A stretch of DNA of 64,000 nucleotides. It comes from Tetzosporium hominis (GTDB lineage Bacteria; Bacillota; Bacilli; Bacillales_A; Planococcaceae). The stretch lies in NCBI RefSeq assembly GCF_002265435.1, contig NZ_NOKQ01000196.1:62001-126000 (forward strand), read 5' to 3'. Of the stretch, positions 7,194 to 17,139 are shown one piece after another. Under the pieces are notes generated by a model, which had not been told where the DNA came from, ran no database searches, and saw only the letters and a list, made by a program, of their open reading frames with translations. Position 1 is the first letter of the stretch; the number at the start of each line of letters is the position of its first letter. The translations under genes were made by a program, and so were the position numbers.

Positions 7194-10100
7194 TTAATTA
7201 ACCCCAAAAATCATTTCTGCCCATTGCGGGTTATCGATAAATGGATTTCGGTTTTCTTGTGCTCCAAAAATACGATTGTTGCGTTCGATTTCCGTTGCAT
7301 CTACTGGATCTAGTTCGTGCCACTCTAATAATACAGATAGTTTGCCGTGATAAGGAGCAGAGCCATTTCCTACGATTTCGTTCAACTCAAGATCCACACT
7401 ATCCGTTTCGTCATAGCGAGTTGCCATATAGAACAACATACGTGCGACATCTCCTTTGACTCGTGTTGGAGGCTCAAACGAATCTCCATCACGTTTACAA
7501 TCTGCACAATTTGTAACTGCACTTCCACCCCAATCAAAATCAAGGTTTCCACGAGAACTATTTACTTGTACATCTGTTGCTCGTAAATGGTGAATATCTG
7601 TTCCTGGGCCCATAGATGTACCAAAGTCACCATGTGACTTTGCCCACACGTGTTCCCTGTTCCAGTCCCCTACATCTCCACCGTTTAGTGACTTAGAGCG
7701 AGACACACCTGAATAGAACAATTTCACATTGTTTGTGTTATTTGGATCTTCATCCGTGTACTTCAGTGCATCCCATACTTGTGAGTAAGAAAGCACAATC
7801 TGCTCATCAATAATGTCGTGAAGAGCGTCTTTCAGCTCTTCACCTGTTAAATTTTCAAGACCTGTGTAATAACCATTTACTGAATCATACCCTGTATGAG
7901 TTGGTGGTTCTTCAGGATCCACTGGCTCTTCAGGAGTTTCTGGTTCTTCTTCAGTAGGAATTTCCATCGTAGTAACAAAGTCGATATTCTCTGCTTTTGC
8001 AGTCTTCACATACGTAAATTTCTTTACATTGTGTGCATTGCGAATTTCCATCTTGTAACGGCTCATGATGATGACTTCTTGGATTTCAGCACCCTCAAAG
8101 TCATAGAGAGCTCCCGGTTTGTTTGGTTTCAATGAAACGGTCTTATCAACAAGACCTGGTCCAGACACTCCCGCTACTTGTGAAAGGACGTTTACACCAA
8201 ACTTAGAAACTACATTTTCACCGATTGTCACATGGACATTGCTATCTGTGATGTTGATTTTATTAACTTTTTGATTTTCATAAGTCACATAACGAGAGTA
8301 TGTGATTGGTTTGACTGGCGGTGGTGGTGGAACGACTTCTTTAGTGAAATCAATCTGAACCATTACTGGATCATGATCCGACGCACGTCCATGCTGTTCC
8401 ATCTTATTAGCATTCACATGCAAGATATCCACTACTGTTTTTGACAATAGGTTTTTCGTTACCAAGATGTGATCAAGCACTTGGTTATTCCCTTGGTAGT
8501 AATACGTAAAACGATCTTCTACTGGAACTTGTTCAATCATGTTGACCAGTGAATCCCCTTTTAATGCAGTCAGTGCAGGTGTGAATTCAAAGTCATTCAT
8601 ATCTCCCGCAACTACCACATTTAAGTTTGGATCTTTTGCTAAACCACGGTCAATGAAGTCATTAATCATTGTAGCAAGTTGAATACGTTCCGCTTCTGAA
8701 CCTAAAACTGGAGGTTGATTTTTACCGAACAGTCCTTGGTCTCCTGATTTAGAGTTCAAGTGAGCTGTGATTACGACTACTTTTTCACCATTGAACATAA
8801 ATTCCGCGGCTAATGGTTTCCGTGTATTGTCTTGTGGTAAGTCAAGAATACGTCCTGGGTTCAAAGTAAGTGAACCTGAATCTGTCCACTGTGTCCCTTC
8901 AATAGCCGTTCCTTTAGTACCTGCAACTAACTCTACACGATCCGTGTTATAAAGATACCCAACACGGATATTACCACCTGGCTGGCCACCATCTTTATTG
9001 TACTCTGGTGCGATATCAGTAAATGCATAACTTGGACCACCCGCAGCTTCAATAGCAGCAATTAGACGTTCATACGATTGAGTTGCATCAGCAGTACCAG
9101 ATGCTGTACCTCCGTCGTTGTCTTGCACTTCTACAAGACCGATGATGTCTGGCGATTTCATTTTCTTCACAAACGAATCTGCAATTTTAGTTACTTTCTC
9201 GTCAGGTGTCTGCTCGCTGTTCGCTGAGAAGTTTTCTACATTGTAAGTAGCTACAGTCAGTTTTTCTTCTGCTGCTTCAATTTTAGTAGTTTCATCTGGG
9301 TGCTCAGATGCAAGTAATTCTGGAAGTTGATCCACTGATGTAAATACTTTGTAATTCCCAAATCCGTAACCTACAACGCCGATAGGTGCTGTAGCATAAC
9401 GATCACCCGACTTTGCAACATAGTCTTCGTCGTCAATATCAAAAATGACTCGCTCTGGGTTGTAATCATCGGCTGAAATGTTGATTCCGCCTAATAAGTT
9501 GAAATCGTTGTTTGTTGCTTCTGTGTTTACTACAATGACTTCACCATATTTTTGCGGACCAAGAATCTGTGCATTTGGAACCGAGATGCGCATTCCCTCT
9601 AAAGATTCCCAGAAATCAATTCCATCTTCTTCTACATCGAATGAAGTTAATCCATCGTTATCGATGTTCTTTGTTGGAGGCATGCGATCCTCACCAATTT
9701 TAATTGGTTCTGGAAGCGCTGCTGTCCCCGTTTTAGAAACCGTTGCATTTCCAATACGAGTAATTGGAAGATCTGTTTCACGGTTATCTGAGTAGCCCTC
9801 GTAATAATGCTCTTGTACAGTACCACCCACCGTGACAACATCGCCTACAGAGAACTGAGTAGCTGCATTAGGCAAGTTAACTGCTATACCTTCAGATGTT
9901 GCTAAGTTATCATCAGGAGTTTGCGTTTGAATGAAGAAGTTTGCTGAGTTATAGAAGTGCGTAATAACTCCTGTCACTCCACCAACTGCAGCCCCTGTAT
10001 ATGGTGAGTAGTGATCTTCACCTTGAATTTCTTGAATCGTTACATTTTCTGTTTTCAGAACTGTGAACTTAAATGTAAACACTTCTGAAGTTTCAGATGC

Positions 10101-12281
10101 TGTTTCAGCAATTGCTTTGATTGTCGTTGTTTCATTTAAAACAAGTGGAGAGCTATAAACTGCACTTTCTATTGAAGGTGTTGTACCATCCAATGTGTAA
10201 TAGATTGTTGCATTTTCCCATTCTGTCAATAATTCAATAGCAGTTCCTTCATTGACTGTACCTGGGAAGATGTTAGTGAACACAGCAGGTTTTACAGAAA
10301 GCTCAAAGCTCTTTTCTCCAACTGTTTTTAATTGGAATGTTCCATTGAATACGCCTGGAATTCCGTAGATGTCCAAAACATCGCCATTTTTATACTGACG
10401 AATGAAATCTTCATACGTAAATCCATTACGATTATCATTTCGAACTAATACAGAAGAACCATCTTCAGTAGTAGCTGTCAACTCAACAGTTCCGAATCCA
10501 GCGTCACGGATATTAGAAATTGTTGCTTTTTCCACGATGACACGCTCACCTTGTGTTTCTTCGTTAACACCAGAAGCTGGTACGACTTGTACTTCAGGAA
10601 GCGTATTGTTCGTATCTAATTTTGTAATTGTTGGATTCGTGATTTGTAAATCTCCAGAATAGATACCTAAAGTACCTTGAATCTGAATACGGTCACCTTC
10701 TACAACTCCAAGATCGGAACCCGTATATACATAAATTCCAGCTGTTGCATCTTGAATGTAGAATCCATTGTTTCCAAACTTTTGTTTGTCCGTCGTTACG
10801 ATGGCTTCAGTAATCACTTGCGCTCCTTGAGCAGAAGCACGAACTTCAGCGACCGTTTTTGATACAAGCACTGTATAGTCAAATGTGCTAACTTCGCTTG
10901 CATCTAATCCGTCTTTGAAAGCAATAGCTTTAATCGTTGTATCCGTTGTGATTTCAATTGGAGTTGCATAAAGCGTACTCTCGATAGTAGGTGTAGAACC
11001 ATCTGTTGTATAACGAATTTCAGCACCTTCAGTAGCTGTAGTAAGCGTTACTTGCGTCCCTGCTACTACTGCTCCAGGAGCTGGTGACACCGTTACTGCG
11101 GCAACTTGAGTTGGCTCTTCTGGCGGAGTCGTTTCTCCAATAGAATGCGAACCTAAATATTCTGCAGTATCTACTGGGTATCCATCCCATTCTACAGAAG
11201 GATCAAATGCATCCGTAGGATTTGTATCTCCCGTTAGTACAGAAGCTTTACGCACTAATGTCATGTTTGCCGTAGAAACACCGTTTGCTTTCCATTCAGT
11301 TCCTGGGTCTACCCCAACTTGACCAATCGAGTCGATGACAGTATCGCCATTTTTCAAGACTAAAGCGTCATCTCCGTTATAGTAAGTAACTGTACTGGAA
11401 ACGCCATTTACAGGCTTAAATGCATCTGTGGCACCTGAGTTATAGATGACGAAAGTTTCTCCATCTGCTAATGTGCCCACAAGATCTAATGTGTTCCCCG
11501 GGCTAGTAGTCCCGTTTGAATAAAGCTCAACTTTGTATCCGGTCATGTCAACATCTTTACCAGTTCCGTTGAAAATTTCTAGTGCTTTGTTATTCGAATT
11601 ACCTTCAATATATTCACTGAACAAAAGGTCTGTTGCAACTGGTGCAGCAGTTTCCATTGTATGAGTCCCTAAATACTCAGCAGTATCAATCGCAAAGCCA
11701 TCCCACTCAACTGAAGGGTCGAATGCATCTGTAGGATTTGTATCCCCAGCTTTTATTGAAGCTTTACGAACTAATGTTGAATTAAGGGTAGTCACTTCAT
11801 TGGCTGCCCACTCTGTACCTGGATCCACGCCAACTTGACCTAATGAGTCAATTACCGCATCTCCATTTTTTAGTACTAGTGCGTCATCTCCATTAAAGTT
11901 GGCTACAGCACTTGGTGCGCCATTAGAAGATTTGAAAGTATCTGTTGCACTTGAGTTATAGAGAACATAAGTTGCTCCATCTGCTAACATACCTTCGAAA
12001 TTAAAAGTATTTGTAGCAGTTGTGGCACCGTTAGAATAAAGTTCCATTTTGTATCCTGACAAATTAATGTCAGCTCCGGTACCATTGTATATCTCCACGG
12101 CTTTATTGCTTGAAGAACCCTCGATATACTCACTAATGATTAAATCTGTGGCATTAGGTGTCGTGATCGCGTAGGCTGCTTGTGGTATGTAAGGTAATAC
12201 AAGCGAAACGACTAGAACTAGAGCTAAAAAGCTTTTTGTCCATGCCTGTTTGAACAAGTTTGCACTATTCAAGTTTTTCAT
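7194..12281 (-). CDS. Giant secreted nuclease: LTD x2, OB-fold/chitobiase-like repeats, EEP nuclease, endonuclease I
   Basis: About 1,695 residues. ATG 12281 is preferred because a TATAAT -10 box at 12311-12316 leaves no leader for the longer frame. Order: signal peptide (cut after AYA, ~38); two near-identical lamin-tail domains (43-208, 215-381); chitobiase-C-like domain (396-471); OB-fold region (476-661); second chitobiase-like domain (665-741); OB-like segment (745-860); exonuclease-endonuclease-phosphatase domain (1006-1311) with TYNVEN, GLVEV, AHLNS, GDMND and SDHDP; acidic linker; endonuclease-I domain (1477-1690) with NREHVWAKSHG, DIHHLRATD and NSSRGN. Both nuclease active sites look complete. 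There is no LPXTG or SLH anchor, so it is probably released or held by its binding modules. Likely role: extracellular nucleic-acid breakdown for phosphate or nucleosides. Confidence 0.9.
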   Translation of the reverse strand: MKNLNSANLFKQAWTKSFLALVLVVSLVLPYIPQAAYAITTPNATDLIISEYIEGSSSNKAVEIYNGTGADINLSGYKMELYSNGATTATNTFNFEGMLADGATYVLYNSSATDTFKSSNGAPSAVANFNGDDALVLKNGDAVIDSLGQVGVDPGTEWAANEVTTLNSTLVRKASIKAGDTNPTDAFDPSVEWDGFAIDTAEYLGTHTMETAAPVATDLLFSEYIEGNSNNKALEIFNGTGKDVDMTGYKVELYSNGTTSPGNTLDLVGTLADGETFVIYNSGATDAFKPVNGVSSTVTYYNGDDALVLKNGDTVIDSIGQVGVDPGTEWKANGVSTANMTLVRKASVLTGDTNPTDAFDPSVEWDGYPVDTAEYLGSHSIGETTPPEEPTQVAAVTVSPAPGAVVAGTQVTLTTATEGAEIRYTTDGSTPTIESTLYATPIEITTDTTIKAIAFKDGLDASEVSTFDYTVLVSKTVAEVRASAQGAQVITEAIVTTDKQKFGNNGFYIQDATAGIYVYTGSDLGVVEGDRIQIQGTLGIYSGDLQITNPTITKLDTNNTLPEVQVVPASGVNEETQGERVIVEKATISNIRDAGFGTVELTATTEDGSSVLVRNDNRNGFTYEDFIRQYKNGDVLDIYGIPGVFNGTFQLKTVGEKSFELSVKPAVFTNIFPGTVNEGTAIELLTEWENATIYYTLDGTTPSIESAVYSSPLVLNETTTIKAIAETASETSEVFTFKFTVLKTENVTIQEIQGEDHYSPYTGAAVGGVTGVITHFYNSANFFIQTQTPDDNLATSEGIAVNLPNAATQFSVGDVVTVGGTVQEHYYEGYSDNRETDLPITRIGNATVSKTGTAALPEPIKIGEDRMPPTKNIDNDGLTSFDVEEDGIDFWESLEGMRISVPNAQILGPQKYGEVIVVNTEATNNDFNLLGGINISADDYNPERVIFDIDDEDYVAKSGDRYATAPIGVVGYGFGNYKVFTSVDQLPELLASEHPDETTKIEAAEEKLTVATYNVENFSANSEQTPDEKVTKIADSFVKKMKSPDIIGLVEVQDNDGGTASGTADATQSYERLIAAIEAAGGPSYAFTDIAPEYNKDGGQPGGNIRVGYLYNTDRVELVAGTKGTAIEGTQWTDSGSLTLNPGRILDLPQDNTRKPLAAEFMFNGEKVVVITAHLNSKSGDQGLFGKNQPPVLGSEAERIQLATMINDFIDRGLAKDPNLNVVVAGDMNDFEFTPALTALKGDSLVNMIEQVPVEDRFTYYYQGNNQVLDHILVTKNLLSKTVVDILHVNANKMEQHGRASDHDPVMVQIDFTKEVVPPPPPVKPITYSRYVTYENQKVNKINITDSNVHVTIGENVVSKFGVNVLSQVAGVSGPGLVDKTVSLKPNKPGALYDFEGAEIQEVIIMSRYKMEIRNAHNVKKFTYVKTAKAENIDFVTTMEIPTEEEPETPEEPVDPEEPPTHTGYDSVNGYYTGLENLTGEELKDALHDIIDEQIVLSYSQVWDALKYTDEDPNNTNNVKLFYSGVSRSKSLNGGDVGDWNREHVWAKSHGDFGTSMGPGTDIHHLRATDVQVNSSRGNLDFDWGGSAVTNCADCKRDGDSFEPPTRVKGDVARMLFYMATRYDETDSVDLELNEIVGNGSAPYHGKLSVLLEWHELDPVDATEIERNNRIFGAQENRNPFIDNPQWAEMIFGVN

Positions 12282-12427
12282 CCTTCCCCTTTTTAGTGTC
12301 ATGCCTTTCTATTATATCTGAAAATTGTAAAGAAAGCGTCATTATTTTGAAATCGGTTACATTTTGTGATACAGTAGAGTATTTAATTATTCTTTCTATT
12401 CAAAAAATAAGTATTTTTACTATTCCG

Positions 12428-12436
12428 TGATATGAT
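12428..12436 (+). promoter_or_regulatory. Extended -10 promoter of the symporter gene
   Basis: TGATATGAT gives a TGn-extended -10 (TATGAT at 12431-12436) about 46 bases before the start codon. No good -35 is seen, as is common with extended -10 promoters. Confidence 0.5.
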
Positions 12437-12482
12437 ACGTTCATGAAAAAAACAATTGTATTTTTAGGGAGGACGATTATAG

Positions 12483-13655
12483 GTGAAAATTAAGTTTGGA
12501 TTACTACCTCGTATTATTGTTGCGATTATACTTGGTGTCGTACTCGGTTCATTTGTTCCTGTTGAAGTCGTTAGAACTTTTGCTACATTTAACGGAATCT
12601 TCGGTGCCTTTTTGGGCTTTGCGATTCCACTCATTATTATTGGGTTCATTACTCCAGGTATTGCTCATATGGGGAAGGGTGCTGGAAAGCTTTTAGGGTT
12701 AACAGCTTCTACTGCCTATATTTCTACAATTGTTGCTGGTCTTATAGCATTTATTGTCGGAAGTTTCCTATTACCTGGTTTTGTCGAGAACAATGCAGTA
12801 ATTGATTTAGAGAATCCTGAAGAATTTTTACAATCTGGATTTTTCACTATTGAGATGGCTCCTATTATGGGAGTGATGAGTGCGTTAATCTTATCTTTCA
12901 TTTTGGGTATCGGAATCTCTGCCACAGATAGTTTCAACCTAAGAACAATTCTAGATGAATTCCAAAAGATCATTGAAAAAGTAATTACCGTAATCATCAT
13001 CCCGTTATTACCTATTCATATTCTTGGGATTTTCATGAATATGACATATGGCGGTCAAGTGCAATCCATCTTAGTCGTTTTCTCTAAAGTTTTCCTTGTA
13101 ATTATTGGGCTTCACATTGTGATGTTGCTGATTCAATATACAATCGCTGGAACAACAGCAGGGGTTAATCCATTCCGTTTATTACGCTCAATGATGCCAG
13201 CTTATTTTACAGCTCTTGGCACACAATCGTCTGCAGCTACTATTCCAGTAACGATGCAGTCTGCCAAGAAAACTGGAGTCAATGAAAAAATCGCCGAATT
13301 CTCTATTCCGTTGTTTGCTACTATCCACTTGTCTGGAAGTACAATTACACTAGTTAGCTGTGCAATGGGAGTGTTGTTCTTAACAGGTCAAACTCCTGAT
13401 TTCTTAAGTATGTTCCCATTTATCTTGATGCTTGGTGTTATGATGATTGCAGCACCAGGAGTTCCTGGTGGAGCTGTTATGGCAGCACTTGGCTTGTTAG
13501 AGACGATGCTTGGTTTTGATCAAACGATGTTATCTCTTATGATTGCTTTGTACTTGGCGCAAGATAGCTTCGGAACAGCAACAAATGTAACAGGTGACGG
13601 CGCATTGACGGTTCTTGTCAATCGCTTAACTGGAAATAAAATCGTAAAGGCATAA
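12483..13655 (+). CDS. Dicarboxylate/amino acid:cation symporter (DAACS family)
   Basis: A 390-residue polytopic membrane protein. The family signature is clear: a serine-rich hairpin motif TQSSAATIPVTM (about 247-258) and a C-terminal substrate and ion site, YLAQDSFGTATNVTGDGALTVLVNRL (about 358-383). These match the Na+- or H+-coupled glutamate, aspartate and C4-dicarboxylate carriers. Which substrate is used cannot be told from sequence. Translation starts at GTG 12483 after GGGAGG. The gene is monocistronic with its own promoter and terminator. Confidence 0.85.
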   Translation: MKIKFGLLPRIIVAIILGVVLGSFVPVEVVRTFATFNGIFGAFLGFAIPLIIIGFITPGIAHMGKGAGKLLGLTASTAYISTIVAGLIAFIVGSFLLPGFVENNAVIDLENPEEFLQSGFFTIEMAPIMGVMSALILSFILGIGISATDSFNLRTILDEFQKIIEKVITVIIIPLLPIHILGIFMNMTYGGQVQSILVVFSKVFLVIIGLHIVMLLIQYTIAGTTAGVNPFRLLRSMMPAYFTALGTQSSAATIPVTMQSAKKTGVNEKIAEFSIPLFATIHLSGSTITLVSCAMGVLFLTGQTPDFLSMFPFILMLGVMMIAAPGVPGGAVMAALGLLETMLGFDQTMLSLMIALYLAQDSFGTATNVTGDGALTVLVNRLTGNKIVKA

Positions 13656-13660
13656 AAAGG

Positions 13661-13695
13661 AACCGGACGAGCTAGTGAGCTTCGTCCGGTTTTAT
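13661..13695. terminator. Terminator between the symporter and vWA genes
   Basis: AACCGGACGA pairs with TCGTCCGGTT and is followed by TTTATT. It also stands at the end of the converging vWA gene. Confidence 0.85.
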
Positions 13696-14321
13696 TAGTT
13701 TCTCGATTGAAAGTCTTGTTCTACCGCCTCTTTCCAATCTCGTGATACTTTTCTCCCGCTTCTCACAGAAGAAACAGCTTCATTTATAGAAGCGAAATTA
13801 AGTTCAGTCCCTTGCTTATCTGCATGATAATTTACCGCGTAATCTCGGTGAATCCCAAATTGTTCTGCAGTTGCAATTGCATCGATATTGGCACCTAAAA
13901 ATAGAAATTCCCAGCCCAATGATTTCTGTTCTTCTATTAAAGAACGAATTTGATGACGTTTAAACTCAATACTTGCATTCTCCATCCCGTCAGTAGTAAT
14001 CACAACGAGCACTTTAGTTTCTACATACATTTTATTCTTCTTCACATTTCTTATTTTATGAATACCATACCCAATCGCATCTAACAAAGCCGTCGTTCCT
14101 CGAACAAAATAGTCGGCTTCAGTAATAGGTGCAACTTCTTCCAAAGACAAACGGTCATGCAACACTTCTATTTCATGATCAAATAGTATCGTCGTGACAG
14201 TTGCATCCCCTTCTAGCTTGCGTTGCTTTTCAAGTAAGCTATTAAATCCACCAATAGTGTCTGATTCCAATCCACCCATTGAACCGCTTCGATCTAAAAT
14301 AAATATTAGTTCCGTTTTCAT
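13695..14321 (-). CDS. von Willebrand factor A domain protein
   Basis: A 208-residue cytoplasmic protein that is essentially one vWA domain. The metal-ion-dependent adhesion site is intact: DRSGSM at residues 10-15, the threonine in RGTTALLDA (about 75-83), and the aspartate in ITTDGMEN (about 107-114). There is no signal peptide or membrane segment, unlike adhesive vWA proteins, so an intracellular scaffolding role is more likely. It lies about 75 bases downstream of a macro-domain gene on the same strand, and the two probably form an operon. TerY-like proteins have the same general layout but are only distantly comparable. Confidence 0.85.
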   Translation of the reverse strand: MKTELIFILDRSGSMGGLESDTIGGFNSLLEKQRKLEGDATVTTILFDHEIEVLHDRLSLEEVAPITEADYFVRGTTALLDAIGYGIHKIRNVKKNKMYVETKVLVVITTDGMENASIEFKRHQIRSLIEEQKSLGWEFLFLGANIDAIATAEQFGIHRDYAVNYHADKQGTELNFASINEAVSSVRSGRKVSRDWKEAVEQDFQSRN

Positions 14322-14396
14322 TGAAACCCCTCCTTCAGAATTGTATCTAAAGGATACCTTGATTTAGCTTTTCACTGGTCGCTTCCAAAGCGACAT

Positions 14397-15395
14397 TTAA
14401 AAAGTCCCTAACAGAGGTTGATGGTATGCAAACAACACTTCATTCACCGTATAGATATCGTAACGGCTCTCTCGGATGAAATACTCCACAATCAAGTCCA
14501 TCTTTGTGCTCTTTGACAAGGTAAAACCAGCCGCACCTAGAAGTTCCTGCGTCTCTACTAAAGATAATTCTAGCGCAATAGCCAAAGCAAGCGCAGTCGA
14601 TTTCTTCGGTTGATAGTTTGGATTGGAGCGTATTTTAGAAAACAAGCGCCGGTCTAGATTGGCTTTCTTGTATACTTCAGGGTCTGTGAGGCCACTTTCA
14701 TCTATCAGACGGAATAGCTTTTCCGCAAAAGGCTCCTCAACTTCATTTAATAAATCGTCTAGCGTGGAACGTCTAGCAGATTCTAGGTTAGGCAAATCAT
14801 TGAATGAAATAGTTGATTCCTCACGTGTTTCTTGAACCGACCGTTTAAATCGTTTCTCAATGTGATGAACAGCTTGTTCATCAATGAAGCGCTCAATATC
14901 CAGTTTTAAATCTTCACTAATTTTTACAGCTTGGCGATCAAACAATACGAGGTAGACTGTCAGTTCACTCGTTTCGATAAAATCCTCTATCGTGTCACGA
15001 GCAATCTGAAAGGCTAGCTCTTTTGGAAATCCATAGATACCCGAAGAAATCAGTGGAAAGGCAACTCGGTTCAGTTGATGCTGCTCAGCAAGTTTCAAAG
15101 AGTTCCTGTAGCTAGCTTTTAAAAGCTCTACCTCTCCTTGAGAACCTCCCTGCCATCTCGGCCCCGCAGTATGAATCACAAAAGCAGCTGGCAAATCAAA
15201 AGCTGGTGTCACTACAGCCTGTCCAGTTTCGATTGGGCTTACTAGTTCGCAGGCTTTAGCTAGTTTTTCTCTTCCTGCTTTCTCAAATATAGCACCACAC
15301 ACTCCTCCACCTTCCCGAAGCTCAGTATTGGCAGCATTTACTATAGCGTCTACTTTTAAATTGGTAACGTCATCTCGAATGATGTAAAACGGCAT
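14397..15395 (-). CDS. Macro-domain protein with C-terminal helical (HTH-like) domain
   Basis: A 332-residue protein. GGAGG eight bases upstream sets the start at 15395. Residues 1-155 form a macro domain with the ADP-ribose-binding signatures VDAIVNAANTELREGGGVCGAI, VIHTAGPRW and PLISSGIYGFP, typical of enzymes that remove ADP-ribose or O-acetyl-ADP-ribose groups. After a variable linker, residues about 220-332 are a conserved helical segment (FAEKLFRLIDE, NLDRRLFSKIRS, TALALAIALEL, ETQELLGAAGF, LIVEYFI, FAYHQPLLG) that looks like an XRE-type helix-turn-helix. I recall the same architecture in other Firmicutes without a named function. It is followed by the vWA gene, suggesting a joint ADP-ribose-linked stress or defence role (inference). 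Confidence 0.8.
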   Translation of the reverse strand: MPFYIIRDDVTNLKVDAIVNAANTELREGGGVCGAIFEKAGREKLAKACELVSPIETGQAVVTPAFDLPAAFVIHTAGPRWQGGSQGEVELLKASYRNSLKLAEQHQLNRVAFPLISSGIYGFPKELAFQIARDTIEDFIETSELTVYLVLFDRQAVKISEDLKLDIERFIDEQAVHHIEKRFKRSVQETREESTISFNDLPNLESARRSTLDDLLNEVEEPFAEKLFRLIDESGLTDPEVYKKANLDRRLFSKIRSNPNYQPKKSTALALAIALELSLVETQELLGAAGFTLSKSTKMDLIVEYFIRESRYDIYTVNEVLFAYHQPLLGTF

Positions 15396-15549
15396 AAGAT
15401 GTCCTCCACACAAGTTTTTCTCTATTTTATCCTAATTTTTACATGCGTGCTATCTAGTAAATAATAGTAGAATTTTGTCAATGGAGAGGCGTATAATAGG
15501 GAATGTACGTATATAAATCAGGATAAACTCAAGGATGTGGAACGCAATC

Positions 15550-17094
15550 ATGAACAGTCAGGATAAACAGATGGACGTCATTCTAATCGGTGCCGGCGTA
15601 ATGAGCGCAACTTTAGGTGCCCTTTTAAAAGAATTGGCCCCTCATTGGAATATCAAAGTTTTTGAAAAATTAGATGCAGCAGGCATTGAAAGTTCAAACG
15701 AATGGAACAATGCCGGTACAGGACATGCTGCTTTATGTGAACTGAACTACACGCCACAGATGAAAGACGGTTCGATCGATATCACAAAGGCGATTAAGGT
15801 CAATGAGCAGTTCCAGTTGTCCCGTCAGTTTTGGTCGTTCCTAGTTGAAAAAGGACTTCTAAAAAAACCAGAAGATTTCATAATGCCAATTCCTCATATG
15901 AGTATGGTGCAAGGAGAGGCAGATGTAGACTTCTTACGCAAACGCTTTGAAGCCCTATCAACAAACCCTCTGTTCGAAGGAATGGAATTCTCAGAGGATC
16001 CAAAGAAATTGTCAGAGTGGATTCCACTAATCATGAACAACCGTAAAAATAATGAACCAATTGCAGCAACGAAGATTGATTCGGGAACAGACGTAAACTT
16101 CGGCGCACTCACTCGCATGTTGTTCGAGTATTTAGAGCAGCAAGATGTAGAAATGAACTACAAACATCGCGTCGACAATTTAACTCGTTTAGAAGATCGC
16201 CGTTGGGAATTAAAAGTAACCAATCTCGAAAACAACGCATGGGAATACCATCAAGCTGATTTCGTATTTATCGGCGCAGGTGGCGGAAGCTTACACTTGT
16301 TACAAAAATCAGGTATCCACGAGTCTAAAAATATTGGAGGCTTCCCTGTAAGTGGACTCTTCCTAGTTTGTAACAATCCAGAAGTCGTCGAGAAACACCA
16401 CGCTAAGGTATATGGAAAGGCAAAAGTAGGAGCTCCTCCGATGTCAGTCCCTCACTTAGATACTCGTTATATTGATGGCAAGAAATGTTTATTGTTCGGA
16501 CCGTTTGCAGGATTCTCACCAAAGTTCCTTAAAACAGGTTCAAACCTCGACTTAATTAAATCCGTCACACCAAACAACGTCTTTACAATGTTGGCGGCTG
16601 GAGCAAAAGAAATGTCGTTAACGAAGTATTTGATCGAACAAGTCTTATTGTCTAATGAGAAACGTGTGGAAGAACTTCGTGAGTTCATTCCTGACGCCAA
16701 ATTAGAGGACTGGGATACAGTTGTAGCCGGTCAACGTGTTCAAGTAATTAAAGATACAGAAGTTGGCGGAAAAGGAACACTCCAATTCGGTACGGAAGTA
16801 GTGAGTGCAACTGATGGATCGGTTGCTGCACTTCTTGGTGCATCACCAGGTGCTTCAACAGCTGTGCACGTTATGCTTGAAGTACTAGAACGTTGCTTCC
16901 CTGAGTTCATTGAAGAATGGCAGCCTCTTGTTAAAGAGATGGTACCATCTTATGGAGTTTCTCTTTCGAACAACCGCGACATGTTCTGTGACTTGTTGAA
17001 TTCGACGGCTCGCACGTTGAAATTGACAGAGATGGAAATCGCAAAACAACAGCATGAATCGGTAACGGTTCCAGCCACTCCTGAAACCACATAA
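15550..17094 (+). CDS. mqo: Malate:quinone oxidoreductase
   Basis: A 514-residue FAD-dependent membrane-associated dehydrogenase that oxidises malate to oxaloacetate and passes electrons to menaquinone in the TCA cycle and respiratory chain. The FAD Rossmann motif [18 protein letters not shown] is at the N-terminus. Long stretches such as [40 protein letters not shown] and GFPVSGLF match the Bacillus Mqo family throughout. Starts are ambiguous: ATG 15550 fits family length, ATG 15571 has a better spaced AGGA, and ATG 15535 lacks room for a ribosome binding site. The gene is monocistronic with a strong terminator. Confidence 0.95.
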   Translation: MNSQDKQMDVILIGAGVMSATLGALLKELAPHWNIKVFEKLDAAGIESSNEWNNAGTGHAALCELNYTPQMKDGSIDITKAIKVNEQFQLSRQFWSFLVEKGLLKKPEDFIMPIPHMSMVQGEADVDFLRKRFEALSTNPLFEGMEFSEDPKKLSEWIPLIMNNRKNNEPIAATKIDSGTDVNFGALTRMLFEYLEQQDVEMNYKHRVDNLTRLEDRRWELKVTNLENNAWEYHQADFVFIGAGGGSLHLLQKSGIHESKNIGGFPVSGLFLVCNNPEVVEKHHAKVYGKAKVGAPPMSVPHLDTRYIDGKKCLLFGPFAGFSPKFLKTGSNLDLIKSVTPNNVFTMLAAGAKEMSLTKYLIEQVLLSNEKRVEELREFIPDAKLEDWDTVVAGQRVQVIKDTEVGGKGTLQFGTEVVSATDGSVAALLGASPGASTAVHVMLEVLERCFPEFIEEWQPLVKEMVPSYGVSLSNNRDMFCDLLNSTARTLKLTEMEIAKQQHESVTVPATPETT

Positions 17095-17096
17095 TG

Positions 17097-17139
17097 AAAA
17101 GCCAATTTCTTCACTACCGAAGAAATTGGCTTTTTTTTA
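17097..17139. terminator. Terminator after mqo
   Basis: AAAAGCCAATTTCTT pairs perfectly with AAGAAATTGGCTTTT around an eight-base loop, followed by T-residues. It also borders the end of the converging prepilin-like gene. Confidence 0.92.

Noticed and set aside
13695-14321. Tellurite-resistance (TerY) assignment of the vWA protein
   Set aside because: No TerD/TerC, kinase or phosphatase genes are present; only the general vWA fold is shared.
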